64,000 nt of DNA from SW10 sp965657795 (GTDB lineage: Bacteria; Verrucomicrobiota; Verrucomicrobiia; Verrucomicrobiales; Akkermansiaceae). This document shows, in pieces, positions 9,373 to 18,812 of this stretch. The DNA lies in contig CBFHQJ010000014.1 of assembly GCA_965657795.1 (NCBI GenBank), positions 1 to 64,000 on the forward strand, read 5' to 3'. Both the position numbers and the translations under genes were made by a program. The notes beneath the pieces were generated by a model, which saw only the letters and a program-made list of their open reading frames with translations, made no database searches and was not told where the DNA came from. Each line of letters starts with the position of its first letter. The first letter of the stretch is position 1.

Positions 9373-11952
9373 ATGACCCCAAGCCACCTATTCCCCGTTA
9401 TTCTGGCCTTCGTCACCCTCTCGTCAATGCCCGCCCAGGAAGAAGCCAATCTCGATCAAATCGCCAAAGGACTTGGCTCTCAAGAGATGCCCGTCCGACA
9501 GGAAGCATCCGAAAAGCTCTGGAAGGCCGGCCAAAAGGCTGCCGCGACTCTCTCCAACCTGGCTGCCAGCGATGATCCCGAGATCTCACGCCGGGCCGCT
9601 CTCCTTTTAAAAAGAATCGATCTTGGTCTTAGTTCGAATACTCCAATCGAAATCCTGGACCTCCTTGATCGCTACGACCAATTGGATGCTACTGCGAGGA
9701 TCAACACGCTCAAGAAGCTCGATAAACCCGAGCTCGCCCTCACCCTTCTCAAATTATGGTCGGAGGAGAAGAGCTTTCGGGTGCGCGACGCCGTCGAGGG
9801 GGTCGTTTCAAAAGCTCTCAATAAGGCCGTGCAATCCGCTCTTGCCGAAAATGATCACGAGAGAGCCGAAAAACTCCTCAAGAAACTACCCGATCATCCC
9901 AACGGATCGGTTTGGCTTGCAGGACTCTATGCTGCGAACGGCAAACTCGAACAGAAGATCGCCGGACTCGAAGCCGGACAGGATAAAGCCCAAAACCCGC
10001 TTCTCCTCGCCTGCTATCGCCGCGCCGGCCTCCTTGATCAAGCACTGAAGCTCGCCGGAGAAATGAACGACCTGGAATCACTGGCCAGCCTTTCGCTTCT
10101 CAAGGGCGATTACCTGCCCTACTTCGAGTGGGCTGAAAATGCCGATAAAGCAGCTCCCCGCTCCAAAGTCATCCAAATCCTTCGCCTACAGGAAGAGGAA
10201 AAAGACGAGGAAGCTCTCGCACTCGCTAAAGAACTTCTCGCCGTAATCGAAAAAAAACGATCCAGCTCGGACCGGGAAAGAAATTATCAAATCCTTCACC
10301 TCACCGGATTCTACGAACTTTCGATCCCATCGATGGAGAAAACGGAGTCCTCGCGACTTTACAGCCTCGATTACACCAACATGGATACCTCGAAATGGCT
10401 GAAGCGATGCGACATCCCTCTTGATGCCGGTCTCCGCGACAAATGGGTCGAAGAGCAGATCCGAAGCATCGGGAAAGGTATCGAGGTTCCATCCGAGGAG
10501 GTGCGCAAGCTCTTCTTGCTATCCGGCCACTACTACCGTCTCGGTGAAAGAGAAGAAGCCTGGGAATTGATCACCCGCCTTAGAGACGCGAGCAAGAAGG
10601 CCGGCGGGGTCCAGTGGAGCACCTTCAAAAAACAGAATTCCTCTTACTTTCAGTTTAGACTGAGCGTCGACGAGATTGCTCCAGACTGGGGTGAGAATGA
10701 CTACCTTCAGTTACTGAATAAATTTTATACCTCCGACGACGAGGAAAAGGCTCAGATCTGGAAAGCGCTGACCAAGGCCGGCGACCTCACTATGCGGGAA
10801 CGTTTTGATCTGATCACTGATTTTTACGGCTGGAGTGATGCCCCTTATTCCAAGCGAATCACTTCCTGGAATAAGATGATCGAGTTGGGACGCAAGAACC
10901 CCGACCTCCTTGACCTCTTCCTCAAAATCGGACGTAACTTTCTTCCGGTTGAGATTGTCGTTGAAGCCATCCTCGCACGAGACGATCGATTCGAGGATCT
11001 TTCCAAGACCGAACAACGATTTACACTCGGCCAATTCGTAGTTCTCCGCGATTGGAAACGCGCCCTTGAACTCTTTGACCGGATGGAAAATCCAGCCAAA
11101 GACCATCCAGCACTCGCCTACGGAATCCTCAGGCAGGCGGGACGACAGGAGGAAGCCGACAAAGCTCTTGCCCATGCCATCAATGACTGCGTGGTTCTCC
11201 CATCCCGTCTTGAAGAACTCTCGCAGGAACTCCAAATTGCTGGTTGCTATGAAGAAGCCCTCGCTCTCAAAAAGCGCATCACCATTGAACTCCCGCCCGG
11301 CTCCAGCGCCTGGAAACGAAATCTCGAGTGGCTTTGGAAAGAGACCATTTCCAAGGGAGAGACAAAAAAAGCCCGTGCATTGGCGCTGGCCATCTGCGTT
11401 TCTTCTGTCGAAGGAAGTGCATGGGGAAGCTATACCGAGCCTCTCTCGAACTTTTTGAGAATGCAGACCTGCCGGTCGCTTGACCTCGCCCGGGCCGGCA
11501 AGACCGGCGAGGCCATCGAAGCCATCGATAAAGCCATCAGACCCATTCCCGCCTCAACTTACATTGCCGACATCTTCATCGAGAACATTGACCGCACGGT
11601 CTGCCCCAAGGTTCACCAACACGTATTTCAGTATTCCTACCGACACTACAACAAGGTCATCGCGAAACACCCGCGCTTCGTCCGTCCGCGAAATGGTCTC
11701 GCTTGGCTTTGTGCCGTTAGCGAGCTCCACCTCGAGGAAGCCGAACGCCATAGCGTTGCTTCCATTACCAACAATCCCGACGGTTCTTACTACGACACCT
11801 TGGCCCGCATTCACCGTGGCTTCGGAAACTTCGACGAAGAATTCCGGATTCAAAAGCACGCTGTCCAGTCCTCCTCTAGCAGTTACCTCGGATCGGTTTC
11901 TGAAATCCTGACAGTCTACGATGACATTCTTAAAAGACGGGCCGGGAAATAG
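9373..11952 (+). CDS. Secreted HEAT/TPR-like helical-repeat protein
   Basis: Protein of 859 residues with a signal peptide ending near SSMPAQ. It begins with HEAT-like helices (LGSQEMPVRQEASEKLWKAG, then ISRRAALLLKRI). Long arrays of Ala/Leu/Glu-rich paired helices follow, with TPR-type features (ERAEKLLKKLPDHPN, EEALALKKRI) and a C-terminal TPR segment (NGLAWLCA, AERHSVASITNNPDGSYYDT). No catalytic motif is visible. It probably acts as a periplasmic scaffold. It converges on the acyl reductase gene with an 18-base gap. This long gene is intact. Confidence 0.8.
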   Translation: MTPSHLFPVILAFVTLSSMPAQEEANLDQIAKGLGSQEMPVRQEASEKLWKAGQKAAATLSNLAASDDPEISRRAALLLKRIDLGLSSNTPIEILDLLDRYDQLDATARINTLKKLDKPELALTLLKLWSEEKSFRVRDAVEGVVSKALNKAVQSALAENDHERAEKLLKKLPDHPNGSVWLAGLYAANGKLEQKIAGLEAGQDKAQNPLLLACYRRAGLLDQALKLAGEMNDLESLASLSLLKGDYLPYFEWAENADKAAPRSKVIQILRLQEEEKDEEALALAKELLAVIEKKRSSSDRERNYQILHLTGFYELSIPSMEKTESSRLYSLDYTNMDTSKWLKRCDIPLDAGLRDKWVEEQIRSIGKGIEVPSEEVRKLFLLSGHYYRLGEREEAWELITRLRDASKKAGGVQWSTFKKQNSSYFQFRLSVDEIAPDWGENDYLQLLNKFYTSDDEEKAQIWKALTKAGDLTMRERFDLITDFYGWSDAPYSKRITSWNKMIELGRKNPDLLDLFLKIGRNFLPVEIVVEAILARDDRFEDLSKTEQRFTLGQFVVLRDWKRALELFDRMENPAKDHPALAYGILRQAGRQEEADKALAHAINDCVVLPSRLEELSQELQIAGCYEEALALKKRITIELPPGSSAWKRNLEWLWKETISKGETKKARALALAICVSSVEGSAWGSYTEPLSNFLRMQTCRSLDLARAGKTGEAIEAIDKAIRPIPASTYIADIFIENIDRTVCPKVHQHVFQYSYRHYNKVIAKHPRFVRPRNGLAWLCAVSELHLEEAERHSVASITNNPDGSYYDTLARIHRGFGNFDEEFRIQKHAVQSSSSSYLGSVSEILTVYDDILKRRAGK

Positions 11953-11970
11953 AAAGGTCGCTTTCGAACG

Positions 11971-13383
11971 CTATCGAGCGGCAGAAAGATCGCCTTGGAT
12001 GGCGCGGCGGTGATAGAGGAACTCGAAGAGGTTCCCCTCGTGCGGCTGCTCCCACTGAACGCGATTTGTCGGGAACGGCCCGATATTCAGGCGCTCGATA
12101 TCGGGGCTCAGCATGAGATCCTGAATCCAATCTTTATTCTCGGTAAAGGCGCTCACCACAAGAGTTTCGCCGATGTTCGCCAGCATTTCAGATTGGGGCA
12201 TTTCTACGATACTCGCGTAAGGGAACATGAATTCGGTGTTTGCCAGAGCGTGATCCTTGTCATCACAAGCGATCAAGGTCGGGCAGAGATAGGTCTGGTC
12301 AAAGGCTTCCACTTTCCGTCCCTCGGCACGATGTCCCGCAGTAACATCCCGAGCGCCCTCGTCTTCCAACAGACCTTCAATCATCCCGTCAATCCCATCG
12401 GCAAGCGCGGTGTTCGCGAAGCCGCAAAGCAGTGCATTTGAGTCATCGCGGGCCAGTGGCTTGATCTCCGCGAGTTTTGCAGCCAGCGCTTCCGCGATTT
12501 CATCGCGATGTGAAGGGACGAGGATCGCCGACGTGTTGATGCAACTCCGCCCACCGTTTGCAGAAATGGAAGTGACCAGCACATCAATGAATTCTTCCCA
12601 ACGATCAATATAATCTTCGCCAATCAAAATCTTGGAGCGTCCTGTGCCGTGAACCTGGATGCTCTTGAACGGCGCATACTTCTTCACCGTGACATCAGAC
12701 CCGAAAGAAATTCCCGCGCCACATGAAGTCAGCAAGGTATCACCACCCTCGTGCGTGGTTGGATAGTAGCCAAAGGCCTCCTTTGGAAAACCCGCCTGAA
12801 TCATGGCCTGCACGATTCGCAGCGGCGTAAATGGATCTTCACGTCCCGGCTTCAAAAGAACCGGGATTTTCATCACCAAAGCCGGAAGCCAAAGTGAATT
12901 CACCGCCGGAGCATTACTGGGAAGCGACACTCCGAGTGAACTTGTCGCCGGATAGTAATTCACTTCAAGTCCACCCACCGAGGTGATCCCTTTGTCAAAA
13001 ATCTCCAATGGCATGCCCCGCGTGAGCCCACCGATCACAGTCCGGATCTGTGACATCGCAGCATGAATCTTCCCCATATTCATCCGCACCAAAGTGTGTG
13101 GAAGACGAGTCAGAGCAGAAAGCGACTCCACGTAATCATCAGGCCCCTGGGTCGAATCGCCGCAAGGCAATTCGGCATTCATGAAGAGCTCGGCCGCCTT
13201 CTCGCAATAGTCAGCAAGTGTCTCAGCCGGAATGGCATCAAGCGCAGCCTTGGCTTGGTCGATCTTCAAAAGATCGCGACGAATCAAACCAGGGTTCGCA
13301 GTGTGCGTGGTCAGATTTTCGTTTAACTCGACAAGGTCGGCAGACTCATAAGTCTCGCCAAGGCGTAAGATGGGAATTTGCAT
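11971..13383 (-). CDS. LuxC-like acyl reductase / aldehyde dehydrogenase superfamily protein
   Basis: Protein of about 470 residues. I prefer the start at 13383 (MQIPILRLGETYES) over the longer frame from 13425, whose extra 14 residues look non-native. It is an aldehyde dehydrogenase superfamily member: active cysteine in NGGRSCINTS (about residue 281), and PVLLKPGREDPFTP in the cofactor-binding region. The usual general-base Glu motif (ELGGK) is replaced by GTGRSKI, as expected for acyl-CoA or acyl-protein reductases such as LuxC rather than hydrolytic dehydrogenases. Its size matches LuxC. The gene lies just downstream of a LuxE-like adenylating enzyme, so the pair probably activates a carboxylic acid and reduces it to an aldehyde. 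The substrate is unknown. Confidence 0.75.
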   Translation of the reverse strand: MQIPILRLGETYESADLVELNENLTTHTANPGLIRRDLLKIDQAKAALDAIPAETLADYCEKAAELFMNAELPCGDSTQGPDDYVESLSALTRLPHTLVRMNMGKIHAAMSQIRTVIGGLTRGMPLEIFDKGITSVGGLEVNYYPATSSLGVSLPSNAPAVNSLWLPALVMKIPVLLKPGREDPFTPLRIVQAMIQAGFPKEAFGYYPTTHEGGDTLLTSCGAGISFGSDVTVKKYAPFKSIQVHGTGRSKILIGEDYIDRWEEFIDVLVTSISANGGRSCINTSAILVPSHRDEIAEALAAKLAEIKPLARDDSNALLCGFANTALADGIDGMIEGLLEDEGARDVTAGHRAEGRKVEAFDQTYLCPTLIACDDKDHALANTEFMFPYASIVEMPQSEMLANIGETLVVSAFTENKDWIQDLMLSPDIERLNIGPFPTNRVQWEQPHEGNLFEFLYHRRAIQGDLSAAR

Positions 13384-13570
13384 GGTGGTGGGTGGTGAAG
13401 CGTTTTGGTTGAGGAAAATTGGCAATTGGCTTTGAGCGATTGGCTCCTAGCCTTTTTGAGGGATTTGGATTATGGAGTTTAACATAATGTTGTGATCGGG
13501 AAACACAGAGCTTACCAAGCTGTATTTATTGTCAGAGCGAATAGACAACTCCGCACACCTTAACGTCTTA

Positions 13571-14641
13571 TTAGTAAACTCCTTCAATCACGGCCTTGGT
13601 CCCGCTTTGGAACGGACGGACATCACCGACTCCATCCCATGGAAATTCATCACACTCGGGACGGCGAATCGCTTCGTCACGCTCAAGGAATCTTGGCACG
13701 AAAAACTCCTTCGTCATCGTCGTCAATTCAACGCGACCATACTCGCCGTAATCAACGACCTTGGTGGAATCCTTGGGATTAACCACCCGAAGAATCGCGC
13801 GCGGCTGCGGCGCGTAGTAAGTCAGCGAATACTCGCCGGGCTCGCGCCTCTTGGAAATTGCAAGGCCCATCAAAGTATTACCATAAGTGGGCGCGTAATT
13901 GATCTTACCTTCGAGAACTTCCTCCTGAATGAATTTCACATACTGGGGGGTCATCGTCGTTCCTCCTGCGAAAACTCCACGAATTCCAGCATCGGCGAGC
14001 GACATTCTCAGGGAAAGGCTCTCGAGCAAACGAGGCGTCGTAAAAATGCACTTGATGTCACGATGGCGAATGATCGTCACCGCTTGGTCGATCACGTGCT
14101 CTTGGTAGGCCTTGGCCATCTGCATCTCGCCCATCCCGATCAGGCGCTTCACCCAGCGGGGGTCGAGGTCGATAAAATAACACGCTCCACCACGAATATT
14201 CGCAAGGTGTTCAATTGCCATGCGCAAACGACGCGGACCCGTCGGCCCCACCATCAGCCAGTTGGCCCCTTGCGGGAAAAAGTCAGGACCGTAGTGCTCG
14301 GAAAACTCGGTATAGTCCGTTTTGTAGTCTTCCCAACCAATCCGCTGCTTGGGCATTCCGGTCGTTCCACCGGTCTCGAAAACATTATACGGGCGGCCTT
14401 CGAAGGCCTTCGGGATAAACTTGGCTGGATCTTCCTTGCGAAGGACCTCGTCGTCGAAATTGTCGAAATGCAGCATGTCTGCAAAGGTCTGCACCTTCTC
14501 CCGGGGATCCCAACCGGCCTCTTTGGCCCAGTCCAGCCAATAGGGGCAGCCGGTTTCGGGTGAAAAGTGCCAGTTGATCATCTCCTTGGTATGGGAATCA
14601 ACTTGCGCGCGGGCTTCTTCAACGGTCAGGGAGGAACTCAT
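13571..14641 (-). CDS. LuxE/PaaK-like adenylate-forming acyl synthetase
   Basis: Protein of 356 residues in the ANL superfamily. The phosphate-binding motif reads ETGGTTGMPKQ at about 90-100, the adenine-binding motif reads APTYGNTLMG, and a late GVGDVRP matches the hinge-region GDxxR motif. It is shorter than phenylacetate-CoA ligase (about 430) and close to LuxE acyl-protein synthetase (about 370). It lies 187 bases upstream of the LuxC-like reductase on the same strand. Together they resemble a fatty acid reductase pair. No luxA or luxB is present in the window, so bioluminescence is not suggested. The aldehyde may instead feed lipid, hydrocarbon or secondary-metabolite synthesis. Confidence 0.75.
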   Translation of the reverse strand: MSSSLTVEEARAQVDSHTKEMINWHFSPETGCPYWLDWAKEAGWDPREKVQTFADMLHFDNFDDEVLRKEDPAKFIPKAFEGRPYNVFETGGTTGMPKQRIGWEDYKTDYTEFSEHYGPDFFPQGANWLMVGPTGPRRLRMAIEHLANIRGGACYFIDLDPRWVKRLIGMGEMQMAKAYQEHVIDQAVTIIRHRDIKCIFTTPRLLESLSLRMSLADAGIRGVFAGGTTMTPQYVKFIQEEVLEGKINYAPTYGNTLMGLAISKRREPGEYSLTYYAPQPRAILRVVNPKDSTKVVDYGEYGRVELTTMTKEFFVPRFLERDEAIRRPECDEFPWDGVGDVRPFQSGTKAVIEGVY

Positions 14642-14725
14642 GATCAGTGGCTAAAAATATTCGGTCACCAGAAGTAACCTACCAGTGAAAACCCGCAAGA
14701 AGGAGTTTTTTAAACCTTACAAAAA

Positions 14726-15160
14726 CTAGCTCCAACGGCAAACCTGCTCGCTCATCGGCGTCTCCAGCCACCCGTTCCCGGAATTGCGCCTCTTCCATGA
14801 ATTCACCGCCAAAACGGCCGCTCCCATGATGCAAACCCCTGTCACAATTAAAACAAAACGCCAATTCGCCCGATCCACGTTTCCGACCCAGAGATCCACC
14901 AAAGTTGCCATCACTGCTCCGGCAAGAAAGAACAAAGCAGGGTGGGAATGTCGGGTCTCGCTATTCCATCTGGGAAGCCCGTAGATCAAAACTTCCGCGC
15001 CCGCCCAAAAGCGAAAAGGAAGGATTAATGCCACAAAAACCAACACCCGCTCCCGTGAGAAATTCCAACACGCCATTGCCCCATTGACCCATGCCTGAAC
15101 ATGCGGGTCCGCAAATCGAATCCTCCTCCTGCCGGACACCTTTAGGAGGTCATCTTCCAT
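14726..15160 (-). CDS. Small three-segment membrane protein
   Basis: Reading frame of about 144 residues starting at an ATG inside the end of the MATE gene (19-base overlap) with GGAG just upstream. It contains three hydrophobic segments (VLVFVALILPFRFW, HPALFFLAGAVMATLVDLWV, FVLIVTGVCIMGAAVLAV) and a basic segment after the last. An internal start near 15076 (MACWNFSRE) would also keep all three segments. The family is not recognised. Placement after the MATE exporter and before the LuxE-like gene suggests one transcript. The hydrophobic pattern and position support it; a chance frame remains possible. Confidence 0.5.
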   Translation of the reverse strand: MEDDLLKVSGRRRIRFADPHVQAWVNGAMACWNFSRERVLVFVALILPFRFWAGAEVLIYGLPRWNSETRHSHPALFFLAGAVMATLVDLWVGNVDRANWRFVLIVTGVCIMGAAVLAVNSWKRRNSGNGWLETPMSEQVCRWS

Positions 15161-16467
15161 GCCCTCCGGCCCAAAAGCCAGGCAGCCGTAATCAGCCCGG
15201 CACTCAGGCCCCACCAGACTCCCGCCGACCCCAAACCTTGCCCGAATGCAAGAAAGATCCCAAACGGCACTCCGATCAGCCAGTGTGCAGAGAACATGAT
15301 CAGGGCCGGTATTTTCACATCGTCCATTCCCCGCAGAACTCCGGATGACAAGATCTGCGAGTGATCCGCCACCTGGAAAATCGCCGCAATCCAAAGCAGT
15401 CCCACCACGATCCTCATCGGCTCCACTTCATCCACAAAGGCCGAGGCCAAAGCTTCATCGAAAATCAAAAAGACCCCCACAAAAACCAAGGAGACCGTCA
15501 ACCCCGTCAACCAACCGCTGAGAACAATCGGTCTCATTCGCTCGGGCCTTCCCGCGCCCTTCGCCTCTCCGATCTGCACGGTAAGCGCCATCGACAAACC
15601 CAGAGGCACCATGAAGGTTGTTGCGACACACATGATCGCCACCTGATGAGCCGCCAAGGCCGCCGCCCCAAAACTCCCGATCAAAAGCGCCGCCATCACA
15701 AAAGCACTGATCTCGGCCGACACCTGCAAACTGGCCGGCCACGCAATCTTCCAAAACTCCGCAAGTTCCTTCCGGTCCGGCATCAAAAACCAACGATGCG
15801 GCGACCAAGCTTTTAGGTCCGGACTAAACCGACACCAAAGCATCACCCCCATCATTGTTGCCACCCTCGCCAGTAAAGTCGCCAAACCAGCCCCCTCCAA
15901 TTCCATTCTCGGCGCTCCCCAATTCCCCTCAATGAACAACCAGTTTAAAAACACGTTCAAAAAGACCCCTGCCAAAACAATCCAAAACACCGGCCAAGGT
16001 TTCGCCATCCCGTCCGAGTGATTTCGCACCGCCATCGTAATGATCGCCGGCGTCATGGAAGCACTCACCAAGAGGTAAAATCCCGGCAAACGATCCACTA
16101 CTTCCGGATCCTGCCCCAGAAAAGAAATGAGCGGAAGACTTAGCCAGCTCAGGACAAAAGTCGCCACTCCCAGCACCAGGCTCAGCAAAAATCCATCCCG
16201 TAAAGCTGCCTTGGCCTGCTGTTGATCTTCCGCTCCACGCGCTTGCGACACCTTCACCGAAACCGCGATCGCAATCCCGATCCCCAACATCAAGGGCAGG
16301 TGCAAAATCGAATGCGCCAGCGTCGATGCCGCCAGCTCCACCGTCCCGATTTTCCCAATCATGTAGGTATCCACCAGCCCCATCAGCATTTGGCTGACCT
16401 GGCCGGCCATCAAAGGCAGGGCGAGGATCAAGGTCGTCCGCCCCTCGCGAACGATAGAACTCATCAC
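15142..16467 (-). CDS. MATE-family multidrug/metabolite exporter
   Basis: Protein of 441 residues with about twelve membrane segments and the MATE pattern of two homologous halves. The N-terminal segment PLMAGQVSQMLMGLVDTYMI is diagnostic of the NorM/DinF group. It would export organic cations or a metabolite across the inner membrane using a sodium or proton gradient. It lies 27 bases after the preceding membrane-protein gene and overlaps the small membrane gene, so it is probably part of the co-oriented run 18710-11971. The product of the LuxE/LuxC-like pair is one possible cargo; that is inference from position only. Confidence 0.9.
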   Translation of the reverse strand: MMSSIVREGRTTLILALPLMAGQVSQMLMGLVDTYMIGKIGTVELAASTLAHSILHLPLMLGIGIAIAVSVKVSQARGAEDQQQAKAALRDGFLLSLVLGVATFVLSWLSLPLISFLGQDPEVVDRLPGFYLLVSASMTPAIITMAVRNHSDGMAKPWPVFWIVLAGVFLNVFLNWLFIEGNWGAPRMELEGAGLATLLARVATMMGVMLWCRFSPDLKAWSPHRWFLMPDRKELAEFWKIAWPASLQVSAEISAFVMAALLIGSFGAAALAAHQVAIMCVATTFMVPLGLSMALTVQIGEAKGAGRPERMRPIVLSGWLTGLTVSLVFVGVFLIFDEALASAFVDEVEPMRIVVGLLWIAAIFQVADHSQILSSGVLRGMDDVKIPALIMFSAHWLIGVPFGIFLAFGQGLGSAGVWWGLSAGLITAAWLLGRRAWKMTS

Positions 16468-16494
16468 GCGGTCATATCCAAAGAACGCAAAAGC

Positions 16495-17406
16495 TCAAGA
16501 TTGAACCAAGGCTTCCGCGCGCGCTTGTTTCCGCTTCCACCACATCAGCCACAAAAGCCAAAACGGAATCGCCCAATGAGAAGTCCGCACCGCCGCCTCC
16601 ACCATCCAGGGATCCATCGCGTTGTATGGAAGAGTCTCATCATAATAGGCCAGAATGCGTGCCAGAGCCGTCGCCCCGCCCCAGCAGAACATGTAAAAAA
16701 GCGCCATCCACCGGGTCCACGGCAAAATCAAAAACGGCACGACCACAAAATCGAGCCACCCCATGACCTCTAAAAATTGGAAACTCCCCTCCTCCGAAAG
16801 CCCTAAAATTTCCATGGTCATCATTTGAAAGTGCAGCGGGACATTGTAATAACCCATTGCATAAAGTCCGTGGCCCACGAAGGTCATCGCCGCCGCGATC
16901 ATCAACAGCCATCGCACGATGGCGTCGCGCTTTGGAGCGACCAGAGACTTTCGGCCAAGGTAGATCAAAAGAGCAATCGGAGCCATCATTTGAAGAACAT
17001 GCTCCATTGCCATGCCCGCTTGCATATCCTTCCCCACCCATCTCGAAAAACTATCGAGAATCAAGATCAGGATTGCTGGAATGAGGAACCACCGCAGCCA
17101 ACGGACGCGGGAAAAACCGGCCAGCCAAGGAATAAAAGCCGAAACAATGAGAAACCTCCCCATCATCTCCAGGCTGGGGGTAATCCATTGATCGGAGGTC
17201 CGGGCAAAGTGACTCCAGGTCATGTCGTACTTTGCGAGCACAGGGGTCCACCACTTCTCCTGCCAAATGAGTTCACGGATCGGGCTGTCCCAACGCCAGG
17301 TCAACCAGCCCCGGGCCAGAAAAGTGAAACTGACAATGACCTGAAGGATTCCCAGATTGCAGCAATCAAGCCAGGTCGCCTTCTCCTCACTTTCCGCCGA
17401 TTCCAT
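16495..17406 (-). CDS. Multi-pass membrane protein, unknown family
   Basis: Protein of 303 residues, unusually rich in Trp and Met, with about eight hydrophobic segments (for example FLIPAILILILDSF, FVVVPFLILPW, WAIPFWLLWLMWW). I do not recognise a family. A conserved-looking GHGLYAMGYYNVPLHF stretch contains a His within a membrane region and might bind a cofactor or metal. The start at 17406 follows the phosphatase stop by only 8 bases, and 27 bases separate it from the MATE gene, so it is very likely co-transcribed with both. Confidence 0.75.
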   Translation of the reverse strand: MESAESEEKATWLDCCNLGILQVIVSFTFLARGWLTWRWDSPIRELIWQEKWWTPVLAKYDMTWSHFARTSDQWITPSLEMMGRFLIVSAFIPWLAGFSRVRWLRWFLIPAILILILDSFSRWVGKDMQAGMAMEHVLQMMAPIALLIYLGRKSLVAPKRDAIVRWLLMIAAAMTFVGHGLYAMGYYNVPLHFQMMTMEILGLSEEGSFQFLEVMGWLDFVVVPFLILPWTRWMALFYMFCWGGATALARILAYYDETLPYNAMDPWMVEAAVRTSHWAIPFWLLWLMWWKRKQARAEALVQS

Positions 17407-17414
17407 CCGCTCGA

Positions 17415-18710
17415 TTAGTCCGCTGGAATTTCAAGAACCTCGTCGTCTCCGCTTGGAGCCCAAAGTTTCAGTCCCTCGGGATTTTCATAGGGGTTTTCAA
17501 GATCGATTTCACCAACGCGAGACACATTCTCAACTTTCACCGTCTTATCAAAAATGGCATCGGGTGTGACATAAAGCCAATCAAAGCCGTTGAAAGCAGC
17601 CGCGCCCACCGTCCAGGAATACTTCACATCAGCCCGTCGGAGCGGAGCACCCCAGCAACCTTCGCCAAGATAAACCGTCGCCTTTGGATCATTCGGAGCC
17701 GCCTTGAATCCTCCGTCACTGGAGCTGTCGGGCTTCACCGGAACAGTCCGCTTCATCACGTGAGAATCCGATTCCAAAACAACGTCAAAGCCCTCTTCGT
17801 AAAATGTGTCGGCCCATTTGTAAGGATTCCGCCCGAGTGGTTTCCCGCTGGTATGCGGGCGCATCGGCTTGTGGTAGCCAGCCGCCAAATGGGTCACCCC
17901 TTTGCCGTTCTTCTTTAAATCAGACCGCAACCACGCTCCCTGCGCACCATCGGCAGGGATCTGGCTATTCAAAACGTAATAGCGAAAAAGATTATCCCCG
18001 ATATTGAAAGCCCCGTAGGTGTCAGCGGGTGTTCCAAAATGATTCGGAATACTCTCCGGCCGTGCCTCGTGATTCCCGCGATGAGGGACAATGGGGAGCA
18101 GCCGTCCTTTTTCACCAATCGTCAGCTGCCAATCATCCAGCCAGTCATTCCACTCCACTGGATTGTCGTGATTAATCATGTCCCCGGTGAAGGCCACGAA
18201 AAGTGGTGAGAGCTTTTTGCACATCATGTTGGCAGCCTGCCGAATGTCCCGAAAGTTCCGCGAATCTCCTCCGCAAATGAAAGTGAAGGGCTTCGGCTGA
18301 TCCGGAGCCGTCCGAAAGTAGAACAGCCGGCTCACCCCCGCTTCATCACCCAGGCACATGAAATACCAGCTATCTGGTTTAAGATTTTCGAGAGTCACCA
18401 TGCAGTTTCTCATTCCGTCATACTCAACGACTCGATCCACCTTCTTCCGGTTCGAATATTTGATGGTATTGCGACCTTCGTTTTTGAGACCGTAATAAAG
18501 AGTGGCCGGATCTCCCTCCAATTGGTTCCAGACGAAGGTCGCAGTCGTCGTCGGATCCTCGAACCAAACCAAACGGTATTTTTCGGTTTCCGAAGTATTC
18601 GCGTTCGGCGAATCAGCTTGCGCCCATGAACAAATAATCGAACCGACAAAAGCAGCCAGAGCAACCGCAAGTCCGTGCGGATGGTTGAAAGAGAATTTCC
18701 TAAAAGTCAT
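17415..18710 (-). CDS. Purple-acid-phosphatase-like metallophosphoesterase
   Basis: Exported enzyme of about 431 residues; the start at 18710 gives a proper signal peptide (MTFRKFSF... ending near SWAQADS), better than the frame from 18743. Residues about 40-135 form a fibronectin-like N-terminal domain as in purple acid phosphatases (YYGLKNEGRN, LKPDSWYF). The metallophosphoesterase motifs follow: GGDSRNFRD, AFTGDMINHD, RGNHEARPE, AGYHKPMRP and ESDSHVMKR (His in place of the usual GHxH). It probably hydrolyses phosphomonoesters or diesters in the periplasm. It is first in the co-oriented run of minus-strand genes and is divergent from the fusion cytochrome gene at 18813. Confidence 0.85.
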   Translation of the reverse strand: MTFRKFSFNHPHGLAVALAAFVGSIICSWAQADSPNANTSETEKYRLVWFEDPTTTATFVWNQLEGDPATLYYGLKNEGRNTIKYSNRKKVDRVVEYDGMRNCMVTLENLKPDSWYFMCLGDEAGVSRLFYFRTAPDQPKPFTFICGGDSRNFRDIRQAANMMCKKLSPLFVAFTGDMINHDNPVEWNDWLDDWQLTIGEKGRLLPIVPHRGNHEARPESIPNHFGTPADTYGAFNIGDNLFRYYVLNSQIPADGAQGAWLRSDLKKNGKGVTHLAAGYHKPMRPHTSGKPLGRNPYKWADTFYEEGFDVVLESDSHVMKRTVPVKPDSSSDGGFKAAPNDPKATVYLGEGCWGAPLRRADVKYSWTVGAAAFNGFDWLYVTPDAIFDKTVKVENVSRVGEIDLENPYENPEGLKLWAPSGDDEVLEIPAD

Positions 18711-18812
18711 TCCCAAGTAGAGATTCGAAAATCCCGATTTCAACCCTAAAAAGCCACTAGGTCAAAAACCCCAAGATTGCTTCCCTTTTTCATCTCTCTA
18801 CTCTCTCGCCCG

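Noticed and set aside
11971..14641. LuxE/LuxC-like pair as part of a bioluminescence operon.
   Set aside because: No luxA, luxB, luxD or flavin reductase gene occurs in the window.
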